From: Anaerotignum sp.
GTDB taxonomy: Bacteria; Bacillota; Clostridia; Lachnospirales; Anaerotignaceae
NCBI GenBank assembly: GCA_017560955.1
Contig: JAFZDV010000104.1
Coordinates: 1-7,217 of the forward strand
DNA: 7,217 bases
Direction of reading: 5' to 3'
Below are positions 1-5,701 of the stretch, one piece after another (within the stretch, counting starts at the first letter, position 1; each line of letters begins with the position of its first letter). The notes beneath the pieces are model-generated. The model had not been told where the DNA came from and did no database searches. It saw only the letters and a program-made list of their open reading frames with translations. The translations under genes were made by a program, and so were the position numbers.

Positions 1-85
1 TCCCATTCCGAACACGACGGTTAAGACCTAAGCGGTCGATGGTACTTGGTGGGCAGCTGCCTGGGAGAGTAGATGGTCGCCAGAA
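1..85 (+). rRNA. rrf: 5S ribosomal RNA, 3' part
   Basis: The window opens inside a 5S rRNA. The conserved segments CCGAACACG, GATGGTACTTGG and CTGGGAGAGTAG occur in the right order and spacing. The 5' end, which would pair with the 3' end to close helix I, lies outside the window, so the 3' boundary is only good to a few bases. Two tRNA genes follow within 170 bases, so this is the distal end of an rrn operon read rightward. Confidence 0.93.
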
Positions 86-95
86 TCCATTTTGT

Positions 96-168
96 GGAAG
101 TTTAGCTCAGCTGGGAGAGCATCTGCCTTACAAGCAGAGGGTCACAGGTTCGAGCCCTGTAACTTCCA
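96..168 (+). tRNA. tRNA-Val (anticodon TAC)
   Basis: A full cloverleaf can be drawn. The acceptor stem is GGAAGTT (96-102) with AACTTCC (161-167). The D arm lies around TAGCTCAGCTGGGAGAGC. The anticodon stem TCTGC/GCAGA encloses the loop CTTACAA, with anticodon TAC at 129-131. The T loop is TTCGAGC. The discriminator is A168. The CCA end is not encoded, since CT follows, so it must be added after transcription. It lies about 10 bases after the 5S rRNA and is probably co-transcribed with it. Confidence 0.96.
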
Positions 169-177
169 CTTTTTTAT

Positions 178-250
178 GGGTCACTAGCTCAGTCGGTAGA
201 GCACTGGACTTTTAATCCAGGTGTCCCGGGTTCGAGTCCCGGGTGACTCA
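178..250 (+). tRNA. tRNA-Lys (anticodon TTT)
   Basis: The acceptor stem is GGGTCAC (178-184) with GTGACTC (243-249), including one G-T wobble. The anticodon loop CTTTTAA carries TTT. The T arm is CCGGG-TTCGAGT-CCCGG. The discriminator is A250 and no CCA is encoded. It follows the valine tRNA by nine bases and precedes an intrinsic terminator, so it is the last gene of the rRNA-tRNA transcript. Confidence 0.97.
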
Positions 251-254
251 TTTG

Positions 255-285
255 AAGCCTAGTATGAAAATACTAGGCTTTTTTG
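255..285 (+). terminator. Intrinsic terminator of the rRNA-tRNA operon
   Basis: A perfect 10-bp stem (AAGCCTAGTA at 255-264, TACTAGGCTT at 271-280) closes a TGAAAA loop. A run of six T starts at 279. It lies five bases after tRNA-Lys. Confidence 0.93.
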
Positions 286-323
286 TTGTCTGTTTTTCAT
301 GTATATTCTATAGGAAGATTCTG

Positions 324-352
324 GTGACAGGAAAAGGATAAAGTGCTATGAT
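324..352 (+). promoter_or_regulatory. Candidate sigma-A promoter of the SLH/NlpC-P60 gene
   Basis: The hexamers GTGACA (324-329) and TATGAT (347-352) are separated by 17 bases. Each differs from consensus at one position. The expected start is near 359, giving a leader of about 27 bases before ATG 386, with AAGGAGG at 371-377. A weaker alternative is TTGTCT (286-291) with TATAGG (309-314), also spaced 17. Confidence 0.55.
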
Positions 353-385
353 AAAACAGAAAACTTTGAAAAGGAGGAACCAAAG

Positions 386-2341
386 ATGTTATATAAAACG
401 AAAAAAGTATTGAGTTTATCCCTTGCAATGGTGCTTTCGGCGTCTTTTGTGCAGCCTGCATTAGCAGGGGTGAAATATATGCCTGATGTGACTGCAGAAA
501 TGTCTGATGCGTCTTTCTGGGCAGATTACCATGAGGGCTATCACGATGTGATCCTGACACAGGAGGAAATTCAGGCCTTCAATCAGGATACCTTTCTGGC
601 GGACGGTACCATGGTAATGGACCTGAAGAGCGGTGTAGCCACTTATAATGGCGTTTCTAAAAATGCAGCCCTGTATTCTTCTTCTACAGCCGATGCCCAG
701 TATTATCTCAGCTGGACTTATGATGAGGAAGGGAAGAAAACAGACTGGGCGTATTTTCAGGAGATGCTGGATAATACCCAGGACCCTGCTGCGAAAGAAA
801 GTATGCCTGTCCGTTACGGTATTGCAGTGAACAGAACGACGGTACAGGTTTTCCCCAGTGATAATTTCCTGTTGGATGACCCCGCTGACAAAGATTCCGA
901 CAATATGGATCTGAGTGCAGTCCCTGTCAATGAACCAATGCTGATCTATGCCACATCTGCGGATGGAAAATTTTATCAGGCGCGTATTGCCAGCTGTTCC
1001 GGCTGGGTGCCCGTGGAAGATGTAGCCCTTTGCGAAAACAAGGAAGAGTGGCTTTCTGCATGGGATCTGCCTTCTGAAGACCTGCTGGTGGTTTACGGTA
1101 ATAAAGTTTATACAGATAAGTCTTATGAAACACCAAACACTTCCAAACGAATGCTGACCACAGGCACAGCCCTGGAGATGGTGAAGGACCTGAAGCCTGA
1201 CCAGATGATCGGCAATCGTTCTGCTTATCATAACTATGTAGTATATCTGCCTGTCAGGAATGCAGACGGCAGTTACAGCAAGGAAATGGCGTTAATTCCC
1301 GAAACAGCAAAAGTACACGAAGGTTATCTGCCTCTGACCATGGAAAATATTGCGGTGGTATCCATGCAGAGCCTTGGTGATGCCTATGGTTGGGGTGGTA
1401 TGCTGGAGGTGGAAGACTGTTCCGGTATGGTTCGTACCATTTATTCCTGCTTCGGTCTGGAAGTGGCACGAAACGGCAACTGGCAGTGGAATATGAATAT
1501 GGAAAAAATCGATATGACAAATATGTCTGTCGAAGAAAAATGTATGATCCTGGATAAAATGCCTATGGGTTCTGCCCTGTGCTTTACAGGCCATGAAATG
1601 ATCTATCTGGGTAAGGTGGACGGCAAATATTATGTCATCAGTGCGGTTGGCACTATCATGAGCCCTGACACAGGCAAACGACTGAATACCAGAGATGTCA
1701 TGATCAATACACTGGATGTGAAGCGTGCCAACGGTATGACATGGCTGGGCGCACTGAATAAAGCATTTATGCCCTGTTACGCAAAACTGGGAGGCAAAAC
1801 ATATGATTTCCCTGAAACTCAGTGGTACCGTGAGGCGGTGGCATACTGTCTGAGCAAAGGCATCCTGACAAATAAAGAAGACGGCACTTTTGGCATCAAT
1901 GATACAACGACCCGCGGTATGGTGGCGCAGGCACTGTGGGCGGCAGAAGGCAAACCTAAAACCGGAACATATTGCTTCTATCAGGATGTGGGAAATGCCC
2001 ATCCGAATAGAAATGGCATCATCTGGGCGGCACAGACAGGTGTGATGAGCGGTTACGATGGCAATACCTTTGGTGCAAACGATGCAGTGACCAGAGAACA
2101 GTTGGCGGCCATCCTCTGGAGATATGCCCAGTATAAAGGCTATGATGTTTCTGTTGGCGAGGAAACAAATATCCTGTCCTATGCAGATGCCTTTGCTATC
2201 AGCGAATATGCCATCCCTGCTATGCAGTGGGCTTGTGACGCGGGCATCATCGGCGGCAATGACGATGGCACACTGAACCCTCAGGGTACTGCGCAGAAGG
2301 TACATACAGCACAGATGCTGATGAAACTGATGAAAAAATAA
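386..2341 (+). CDS. Secreted NlpC/P60 cell-wall peptidase with SH3 and three SLH domains
   Basis: This 651-residue protein is predicted to be exported and to cut peptide stems of peptidoglycan, as NlpC/P60 gamma-D-glutamyl-diamino-acid endopeptidases do. Residues 1-27 form a signal peptide ending in ALA. Residues about 40-140 resemble the helical N-terminal stabilising domain of SH3-containing NlpC/P60 enzymes (motif YHDVILTQEEI). Bacterial SH3-like modules follow at about 145-305 (GWVPVEDVALCENKEEWL). The papain-like catalytic domain spans about 320-465, with Cys345 in EDCSGM and His403 in CFTGHEMIYLG. The third active-site position appears to be Ser419 rather than the usual polar His. Three S-layer homology repeats (about 473-522, 530-585, 598-650) should anchor it to secondary wall polymer. 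The third repeat has lost the TR(A/E) motif. ATG 386 is fixed by AAGGAGG eight bases upstream. The gene stands alone between terminators. Family assignment is firm, substrate is inferred. Confidence 0.9.
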   Translation: MLYKTKKVLSLSLAMVLSASFVQPALAGVKYMPDVTAEMSDASFWADYHEGYHDVILTQEEIQAFNQDTFLADGTMVMDLKSGVATYNGVSKNAALYSSSTADAQYYLSWTYDEEGKKTDWAYFQEMLDNTQDPAAKESMPVRYGIAVNRTTVQVFPSDNFLLDDPADKDSDNMDLSAVPVNEPMLIYATSADGKFYQARIASCSGWVPVEDVALCENKEEWLSAWDLPSEDLLVVYGNKVYTDKSYETPNTSKRMLTTGTALEMVKDLKPDQMIGNRSAYHNYVVYLPVRNADGSYSKEMALIPETAKVHEGYLPLTMENIAVVSMQSLGDAYGWGGMLEVEDCSGMVRTIYSCFGLEVARNGNWQWNMNMEKIDMTNMSVEEKCMILDKMPMGSALCFTGHEMIYLGKVDGKYYVISAVGTIMSPDTGKRLNTRDVMINTLDVKRANGMTWLGALNKAFMPCYAKLGGKTYDFPETQWYREAVAYCLSKGILTNKEDGTFGINDTTTRGMVAQALWAAEGKPKTGTYCFYQDVGNAHPNRNGIIWAAQTGVMSGYDGNTFGANDAVTREQLAAILWRYAQYKGYDVSVGEETNILSYADAFAISEYAIPAMQWACDAGIIGGNDDGTLNPQGTAQKVHTAQMLMKLMKK

Positions 2342-2346
2342 GCATG

Positions 2347-2380
2347 AAAAAAACAGCGGAAAAATTTCCGCTGTTTTTTA
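2347..2380. terminator. Bidirectional intrinsic terminator
   Basis: The stem ACAGCGGAA (2353-2361) pairs with TTCCGCTGT (2366-2374). An A tract lies on the left (2347-2353) and a T tract on the right (2374-2379), so it can end transcription from both sides. It sits between the convergent SLH/NlpC-P60 and YjiH-family genes, 5 bases after one stop codon and about 15 beyond the other. Confidence 0.88.
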
Positions 2381-2394
2381 TTGCTTTTTTTCAT

Positions 2395-3732
2395 TTAGAA
2401 TAACAGATGTGCAAAAATTGCGATAACGGGCAATGTTACGATGGTTCTTTCCAGGAAGATGATGAACAGATCTTTCACGGAAACGGGGATTTTACTGCCC
2501 ATGATGATACTGCCGATTTCAGACATATAGATCAGCTGTGTTACGCTGGTTGCCGCAACAACGAATCTTGTGATATCGCTTTCGATGGAAGAAGCGATAA
2601 CGCTGGGCAGGAACATATCCGCAAAACCAACGATAACTGTCTGGCTTGCCAGTTCAGCTTCAGGGATCTGCAGCAGCTGATATACGTAGGTAAAAGGGAT
2701 ACCCAGTATACGGAAGACAGGTGTGAATTCTGCAATGATCAGGGCGATGGTACCCATTGCCAGAATAACGGGCAGTGTACCGAACCACATTTCGCATACG
2801 TTTTCGATGCCTTCACGGGCAAATTCTTTGAAAGTGGGTGCATTTTCTGCTTTGTTCAGGGCCAGTTTCATGCCGTACTGCACAGGGGACATACCCTCGG
2901 GGATATCCTCTCTGTGAGAAACGGCTGTGTAGTAAGAATCGGGGACTCTGGACAGAGGAGGCAGTTTGGGCACGATGATGGCAGCGACGATACCTGCCAG
3001 AGATACCACCAGATAGAAAGGGATGAACATCGCCTCCAGTTTTACCTGGCTGATTACAACCAAACTGAATGTGATACTTACGGCAGAGAAAGTTGTTGCG
3101 ATAACAGTTGCTTCCCTCTTGGAATAGAAGCCTTCTTCATACTGTCTGCTTGTCAGCAGAACGCCGATGGAGCCGTCACCTAACCAGGAAGCTACGCAGT
3201 CCAGCGCACTTCTGCCGGGCAGGTTAAAGACGGGGCGCATCAGTTTAATCATCAGGGCGCCGAAAAAGTCCAGCAGACCATAATTCAGCAGCAGTGCCAG
3301 CAGAATACCTGCCAGCAGAAACACACAGACCAGAATGGGGATCAGGTCGTTGATGACCATGCCGCCTGTTAAATCGCCAATGATGATTTCGGGGCCGATG
3401 TTGAAATAAATCATGTTTGCAAAAGCAAAACCGATCATGCGGATCGTCAGCCAGAAACCTTTTACGCTGAACAGATTGTCCACTTTGGGATTTTTCTTCA
3501 GCAGACCGATACCGATGGTTTTGTGAATGATTGTCAGGATAGCACTGAGGGAAATCAGCACCCAGATGATGGTCAGTGTTGCATCTCCCATGAGATCCAG
3601 CAGTTTATTCGCTGCTACGGCAATGGGGATGGTCATGTTGCCGCCCTGCTTGATGGGGGTGACAAATAAAAATGCCCCGATCAGAGAGGGGACCAAAAAT
3701 TTAAAAAAGCATTTGTCTTTCAGAATATTCAT
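2395..3732 (-). CDS. yjiH: YjiH-family membrane protein with nucleoside recognition (Gate) domain
   Basis: This 445-residue, very hydrophobic protein has roughly nine to eleven membrane segments, for example near residues 13-28, 51-70, 130-155, 213-254, 318-338, 390-412 and 422-442. The central stretch (about 130-230, with NLPGRSALDCVASWLGDGSIGV) is the Gate or nucleoside-recognition module, followed by a cytoplasmic-looking charged loop (256-305) and a second membrane half. The family resembles E. coli YjiH and is more distantly related to nucleoside transporters and the SpmA/SpmB sporulation proteins. No substrate is established, so I assign only a putative transport role at the cytoplasmic membrane. 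GAAAGGTG lies four bases before the ATG, a slightly short spacing. The gene is single and diverges from spoIIID, but a shared role is not shown. Confidence 0.88.
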   Translation of the reverse strand: MNILKDKCFFKFLVPSLIGAFLFVTPIKQGGNMTIPIAVAANKLLDLMGDATLTIIWVLISLSAILTIIHKTIGIGLLKKNPKVDNLFSVKGFWLTIRMIGFAFANMIYFNIGPEIIIGDLTGGMVINDLIPILVCVFLLAGILLALLLNYGLLDFFGALMIKLMRPVFNLPGRSALDCVASWLGDGSIGVLLTSRQYEEGFYSKREATVIATTFSAVSITFSLVVISQVKLEAMFIPFYLVVSLAGIVAAIIVPKLPPLSRVPDSYYTAVSHREDIPEGMSPVQYGMKLALNKAENAPTFKEFAREGIENVCEMWFGTLPVILAMGTIALIIAEFTPVFRILGIPFTYVYQLLQIPEAELASQTVIVGFADMFLPSVIASSIESDITRFVVAATSVTQLIYMSEIGSIIMGSKIPVSVKDLFIIFLERTIVTLPVIAIFAHLLF

Positions 3733-3762
3733 AATTCACCTTTCATGATTCATCTTTGAAAA

Positions 3763-3781
3763 TATACAACGAATCTGTATA
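3763..3781. repeat. Inverted repeat over the yjiH transcription start (possible operator)
   Basis: TATACA (3763-3768) and TGTATA (3776-3781) form a perfect inverted repeat with a seven-base spacer. It overlaps the candidate -10 box and expected start of the yjiH-family gene, as a repressor site would. No regulator can be named, and in AT-rich DNA such a repeat can arise by chance. Confidence 0.35.
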
Positions 3782-3807
3782 ATATAACATTTTAAGAAAA
3801 ATGGCAA
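3779..3807 (-). promoter_or_regulatory. Candidate sigma-A promoter of the yjiH-family gene
   Basis: Read on the minus strand, TTGCCA (3807-3802) and TATTAT (3784-3779) are spaced 17 bases apart. The expected start is near 3772, giving a leader of about 40 bases before the ATG at 3732. Confidence 0.5.
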
Positions 3808-3943
3808 GATAAATATAGAAAAAAGGGGTATTAGAAACAAAGATTATACGGGATTTTTTATTTTTGCGGTTTTGGTGTGCATATATGCAAACAATGTCTG
3901 TTTATGCGTTGTTTTATACATAGTGATGAAAGGGGCAATCGGT

Positions 3944-3972
3944 ACATATCCTGCCAAAGTACAGCATATACA
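3944..3972 (+). promoter_or_regulatory. Candidate sigma-E promoter of spoIIID
   Basis: ACATATC (3944-3950) resembles the sigma-E -35 element (TCATATT type). Fourteen bases later, CATATACA (3965-3972) resembles the -10 element (CATACAnT); it keeps CATA but is imperfect after that. Transcription would start near 3980, some ten bases before the spoIIID ribosome binding site. spoIIID is a mother-cell gene under sigma-E in Bacillus and Clostridium, so the match is expected. It rests on visual comparison only. Confidence 0.45.
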
Positions 3973-4003
3973 TAACCAAGCGATACTTAGAGGAGTGCTT
4001 GGT

Positions 4004-4261
4004 TTGAAGACATATATCGAGGAGCGGGCGGTGGAAGTGGCGAAATTCATGATCACGACAAATGCGACGGTGCGGGAAACGGCGAAGAAATTCGGCATCA
4101 GCAAATCCACAGTGCATAAGGACATCACAGACAGGGTGGAGCGCATCGATCCTGATCTGGCGAAGTCCGTTCGTGCAGTTCTGGAAGTGAATAAGGCGGA
4201 ACGGCATATCCGCGGCGGACTGGCGACAAGAGAAAAATACCTTCATCATAAAAATACATGA
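4004..4261 (+). CDS. spoIIID: Sporulation transcription factor SpoIIID, TTG start
   Basis: This 85-residue DNA-binding protein acts in the mother cell during sporulation, switching genes on or off between the sigma-E and sigma-K stages. The sequence follows SpoIIID closely: YIEERAVEVAKF at the N-terminus, a helix-turn-helix at about residues 22-41 (TVRETAKKFGISKSTVHKD), then IDPDLAKSVRAVL and the basic RHIRGGLATREKY. The reading frame is open upstream as far as 3872, but nothing there matches the family. TTG 4004 has AGAGGAG eight bases upstream and gives the proper family start. GTG 3995 overlaps that site and is unlikely. The C-terminus is a few residues shorter than the Bacillus protein (about 93). 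It is not next to the spoIID or spoIIQ-like genes that often adjoin it in clostridia; here it stands alone. Confidence 0.95.
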   Translation: MKTYIEERAVEVAKFMITTNATVRETAKKFGISKSTVHKDITDRVERIDPDLAKSVRAVLEVNKAERHIRGGLATREKYLHHKNT

Positions 4262-4308
4262 AAAACAAAACAGGCTATAGATTTTCTTTCTATAGCCTGT
4301 TTTGTTTT
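4262..4308. terminator. Bidirectional terminator between spoIIID and the Crp/Fnr gene
   Basis: A perfect 20-bp inverted repeat (4262-4281 with 4289-4308) encloses a seven-base T-rich loop. The core is CAGGCTATA/TATAGCCTG, flanked by A-rich and T-rich arms that supply the tract in either direction. It starts at the last base of the spoIIID stop codon region and overlaps the stop codon of the minus-strand gene by two bases. Confidence 0.92.
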
Positions 4309-4951
4309 ACAGCAGAGTTACCATTCTGCCGTCCATTTCGATCATTTCGTCATCTTTCATCTTTTTCAGTTCACGCATCATAGCACTGCGGTCGATGCAG
4401 AGGTAATTTGCCAGTTTCAGGAGGGAAAAAGGCAGCTCAAAGGTCAGATTATTCTGTTTTGTGCTCTGGATGCGGAAATAGCTCATCAGTTTGCCGCGGA
4501 TAGATCGGTGGCTGAGGATATCCACCTTTTCTGTCAGGTGTACCACTTTTCCGGCCATCAGCTGCAGCAGGTTTTCTACTACCTGTGTATGATGCTGACA
4601 GGCATTGGAGCAGCGTTTTGTGATCTGGCCTTTTTCGATAAACAGAACGGAACAGTCTTTTTCGCATACGGTGATGAATTCATCTTCGCGGTTAGCAAAG
4701 GCAAAAGCATCGCCGAAAACACCTGTATCCTCCATATATTCCAGCAGATCCAGAGAGCCGTCGATGGAAATGCGGCTGACGGAAACAGCCCCTTCCAGCA
4801 GCAGGCAGATATATTCCTTTGTTCCTTCTACAGTGGGAATGATGTCTTTTTCTGCAAAATTTCGCTTTTTCATTTCAAAGCAGGGCATCATTTTTTCAAT
4901 GCTTTCAATAGAAACATTCTGAAACAGAGCATTTTTCGATATATTTTCCAT
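4307..4951 (-). CDS. Crp/Fnr-family transcriptional regulator
   Basis: The 214-residue protein has the Crp/Fnr plan. A cyclic-nucleotide-binding-like beta barrel covers about residues 10-110 (ICLLLEGAVSVSRISIDG, GVFGDAFAF). A long dimer helix lies at about 112-145, and a C-terminal winged helix-turn-helix at about 150-214 (LPFSLLKLANYLCIDRSAMMREL). It lacks the full Fnr iron-sulfur cysteine pattern at the N-terminus but has seven cysteines (24, 49, 96, 100, 114, 118, 185); Cys114 and Cys118 sit in RCSNACQHH at the head of the dimer helix. The effector is unknown; haem, redox or a small ligand are all possible. GAAAGGA lies seven bases before the ATG. It diverges from dfx, so control of the neighbouring oxygen-defence genes is plausible but inferred. 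Confidence 0.92.
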   Translation of the reverse strand: MENISKNALFQNVSIESIEKMMPCFEMKKRNFAEKDIIPTVEGTKEYICLLLEGAVSVSRISIDGSLDLLEYMEDTGVFGDAFAFANREDEFITVCEKDCSVLFIEKGQITKRCSNACQHHTQVVENLLQLMAGKVVHLTEKVDILSHRSIRGKLMSYFRIQSTKQNNLTFELPFSLLKLANYLCIDRSAMMRELKKMKDDEMIEMDGRMVTLL

Positions 4952-4996
4952 ATCTTTTTCCTTTCTGTGGCATTTGCAACACTTTTCTTCTTAAAA

Positions 4997-5010
4997 TTAT
5001 GATATCATAA
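4997..5010. promoter_or_regulatory. 14-bp perfect palindrome, candidate operator of the Crp/Fnr gene
   Basis: TTATGATATCATAA reads the same on both strands and overlaps the candidate -10 box of the Crp/Fnr gene. Crp/Fnr dimers bind palindromes of about this size, for example TTGAT-N4-ATCAA for Fnr. That suggests autoregulation, but binding by this protein is inference. Confidence 0.4.
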
Positions 5011-5026
5011 AGACATAGAAAAGCAA
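4999..5026 (-). promoter_or_regulatory. Candidate promoter of the Crp/Fnr gene
   Basis: On the minus strand TTGCTT (5026-5021) and TATCAT (5004-4999) are spaced 16 bases apart. The start would be near 4992, about 40 bases before the ATG. The -10 box lies inside the 14-bp palindrome. The surrounding DNA is AT-rich, so other boxes are possible. Confidence 0.4.
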
Positions 5027-5083
5027 GAGAAAAAATAAAAAGAATAAGGAAATAAAAAAAGTGCAAAATATTTAAAAAGGTGA

Positions 5084-5112
5084 TTGACAAATCCCTATCT
5101 CAGAGATATAAT
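5084..5112 (+). promoter_or_regulatory. Consensus sigma-A promoter of dfx
   Basis: TTGACA (5084-5089) and TATAAT (5107-5112) are both perfect and separated by the ideal 17 bases. A-rich DNA upstream (about 5025-5080) could act as an UP element. Expected start near 5119. An unhindered promoter like this would be very strong, which fits the presence of a repressor-type box just downstream. Confidence 0.9.
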
Positions 5113-5129
5113 TTAGAAAAGATATCAAA

Positions 5130-5144
5130 TGAGAATAATTATCG
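5130..5144. promoter_or_regulatory. Fur/PerR-type operator in the dfx leader
   Basis: TGAGAATAATTATCG matches the 7-1-7 Fur-family box TGATAATnATTATCA at 12 of 14 defined positions. It lies about 11-25 bases downstream of the expected transcription start, where bound protein would block RNA polymerase. PerR is known to repress dfx and flavodiiron or rubrerythrin genes in Clostridium acetobutylicum, so a peroxide-sensing PerR is the likeliest ligand. Fur itself cannot be excluded. Confidence 0.55.
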
Positions 5145-5196
5145 ATTAGAAATAATAATAAAAGAGAGAGTATACATGAACAAGGAGGAACAAATT

Positions 5197-5580
5197 ATGA
5201 AAGAACCTAAATTCTACAAATGCGCACACTGTGGTAACATCGTTACAAAAATCGAAGACAAAGGCGTTCCCGTATTCTGCTGTGGCCAGAAAATGGATGA
5301 ACTGGTTCCCAACACATCTGATGGTGCTGGTGAAAAACATGTTCCTGTAGTAGAAGTAAACGGCAAAGAAGTAAAAGTAGTTGTTGGTGAAGTAACTCAC
5401 CCCATGATCGAAGAACATCACATCGCATGGATCGTTCTGCACACAAATAAAGGCGTTCAGGTAAAATATCTGGATCACACAGGTGCTCCCGAAGCAGTTT
5501 TTGCACTGGCTGAAGGCGAAGAACTGATCGCAGCATATGAATACTGCAACCTGCACGGTCTGTGGAAAAAAGAAGTATAA
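5197..5580 (+). CDS. dfx: Desulfoferrodoxin (superoxide reductase, two-iron type)
   Basis: This 127-residue cytoplasmic enzyme reduces superoxide to hydrogen peroxide without releasing O2, using electrons from rubredoxin. The N-terminal desulforedoxin-like domain (about 1-38) has the four iron-binding cysteines Cys9, Cys12, Cys28 and Cys29 (CAHC and CCG). The catalytic neelaredoxin domain has His48, His68, His74, Cys117 and His120 as iron ligands, with Glu46-Lys47 before the first histidine. Length and residues fit the family (about 125 residues). ATG 5197 has AAGGAGG eight bases upstream; an in-frame ATG at 5176 overlaps that site and adds residues foreign to the family. The gene has a consensus promoter and a Fur/PerR-like box, and precedes a flavodiiron gene, a pairing that makes sense for oxygen defence in an anaerobe. 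Confidence 0.97.
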   Translation: MKEPKFYKCAHCGNIVTKIEDKGVPVFCCGQKMDELVPNTSDGAGEKHVPVVEVNGKEVKVVVGEVTHPMIEEHHIAWIVLHTNKGVQVKYLDHTGAPEAVFALAEGEELIAAYEYCNLHGLWKKEV

Positions 5581-5596
5581 TAGCTAAGAATTTTAA

Positions 5597-5626
5597 GGAG
5601 GAGGGCGGCAAGCTCTCCTCTATTTT
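5597..5626 (+). terminator. Hairpin with short T tract after dfx (candidate terminator)
   Basis: GGAGGAGGGC (5597-5606) pairs with GCTCTCCTCT (5612-5621) through ten pairs, two of them G-T, closing a five-base loop. ATTTT follows. The GC-rich stem is strong but the T tract is only four bases, so termination may be partial. Confidence 0.65.
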
Positions 5627-5632
5627 CATAAA

Positions 5633-5661
5633 GAGGGAAAAAGAGATTCCCTTCATTTTTT
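5633..5661 (+). terminator. Second hairpin with T tract between dfx and the flavodiiron gene
   Basis: GAGGGAA (5633-5639) pairs with TTCCCTT (5647-5653), one pair being G-T, around a seven-base loop. Six T follow at 5656-5661. Alone it is a modest terminator; together with the preceding hairpin it forms a tandem pair. Confidence 0.55.
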
Positions 5662-5701
5662 GACATTAAATCCTAGTAAAATGATTTGAGAGGTGTATAA
5701 T

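Noticed and set aside
1292..2305. Minus-strand open frame of 337 codons opposite the SLH/NlpC-P60 gene
   Set aside because: Antisense shadow with Cys/His-rich composition and no known domain; the plus-strand protein is well supported.
3878..3889. Perfect palindrome TGCATATATGCA upstream of spoIIID
   Set aside because: Short, AT-rich and about 115 bases from the gene start with no promoter element near it, so chance is the simpler reading.
3872..4003. N-terminal extension of spoIIID from an upstream TTG (44 extra codons)
   Set aside because: No ribosome binding site there, no resemblance to SpoIIID, and it spans the candidate sigma-E promoter. TTG 4004 has a well-placed AGAGGAG.
5080..5196. 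N-terminal extension of dfx from 5080 or from ATG 5176
   Set aside because: The stretch contains the consensus promoter and the Fur-like box. ATG 5176 overlaps the AAGGAGG that serves ATG 5197, and the extra residues are not part of the family.
5660..5665. TTGACA as the -35 box of the flavodiiron gene
   Set aside because: No acceptable -10 box lies 16-18 bases downstream (TGATTT or GATTTG), so it is not listed as a promoter; it is kept only as an alternative in the tandem-hairpin finding.
5696..5701. TATAAT immediately before the flavodiiron ATG as a promoter
   Set aside because: Transcription would begin inside the gene and lose its start codon and ribosome binding site. It is AT-rich spacer.
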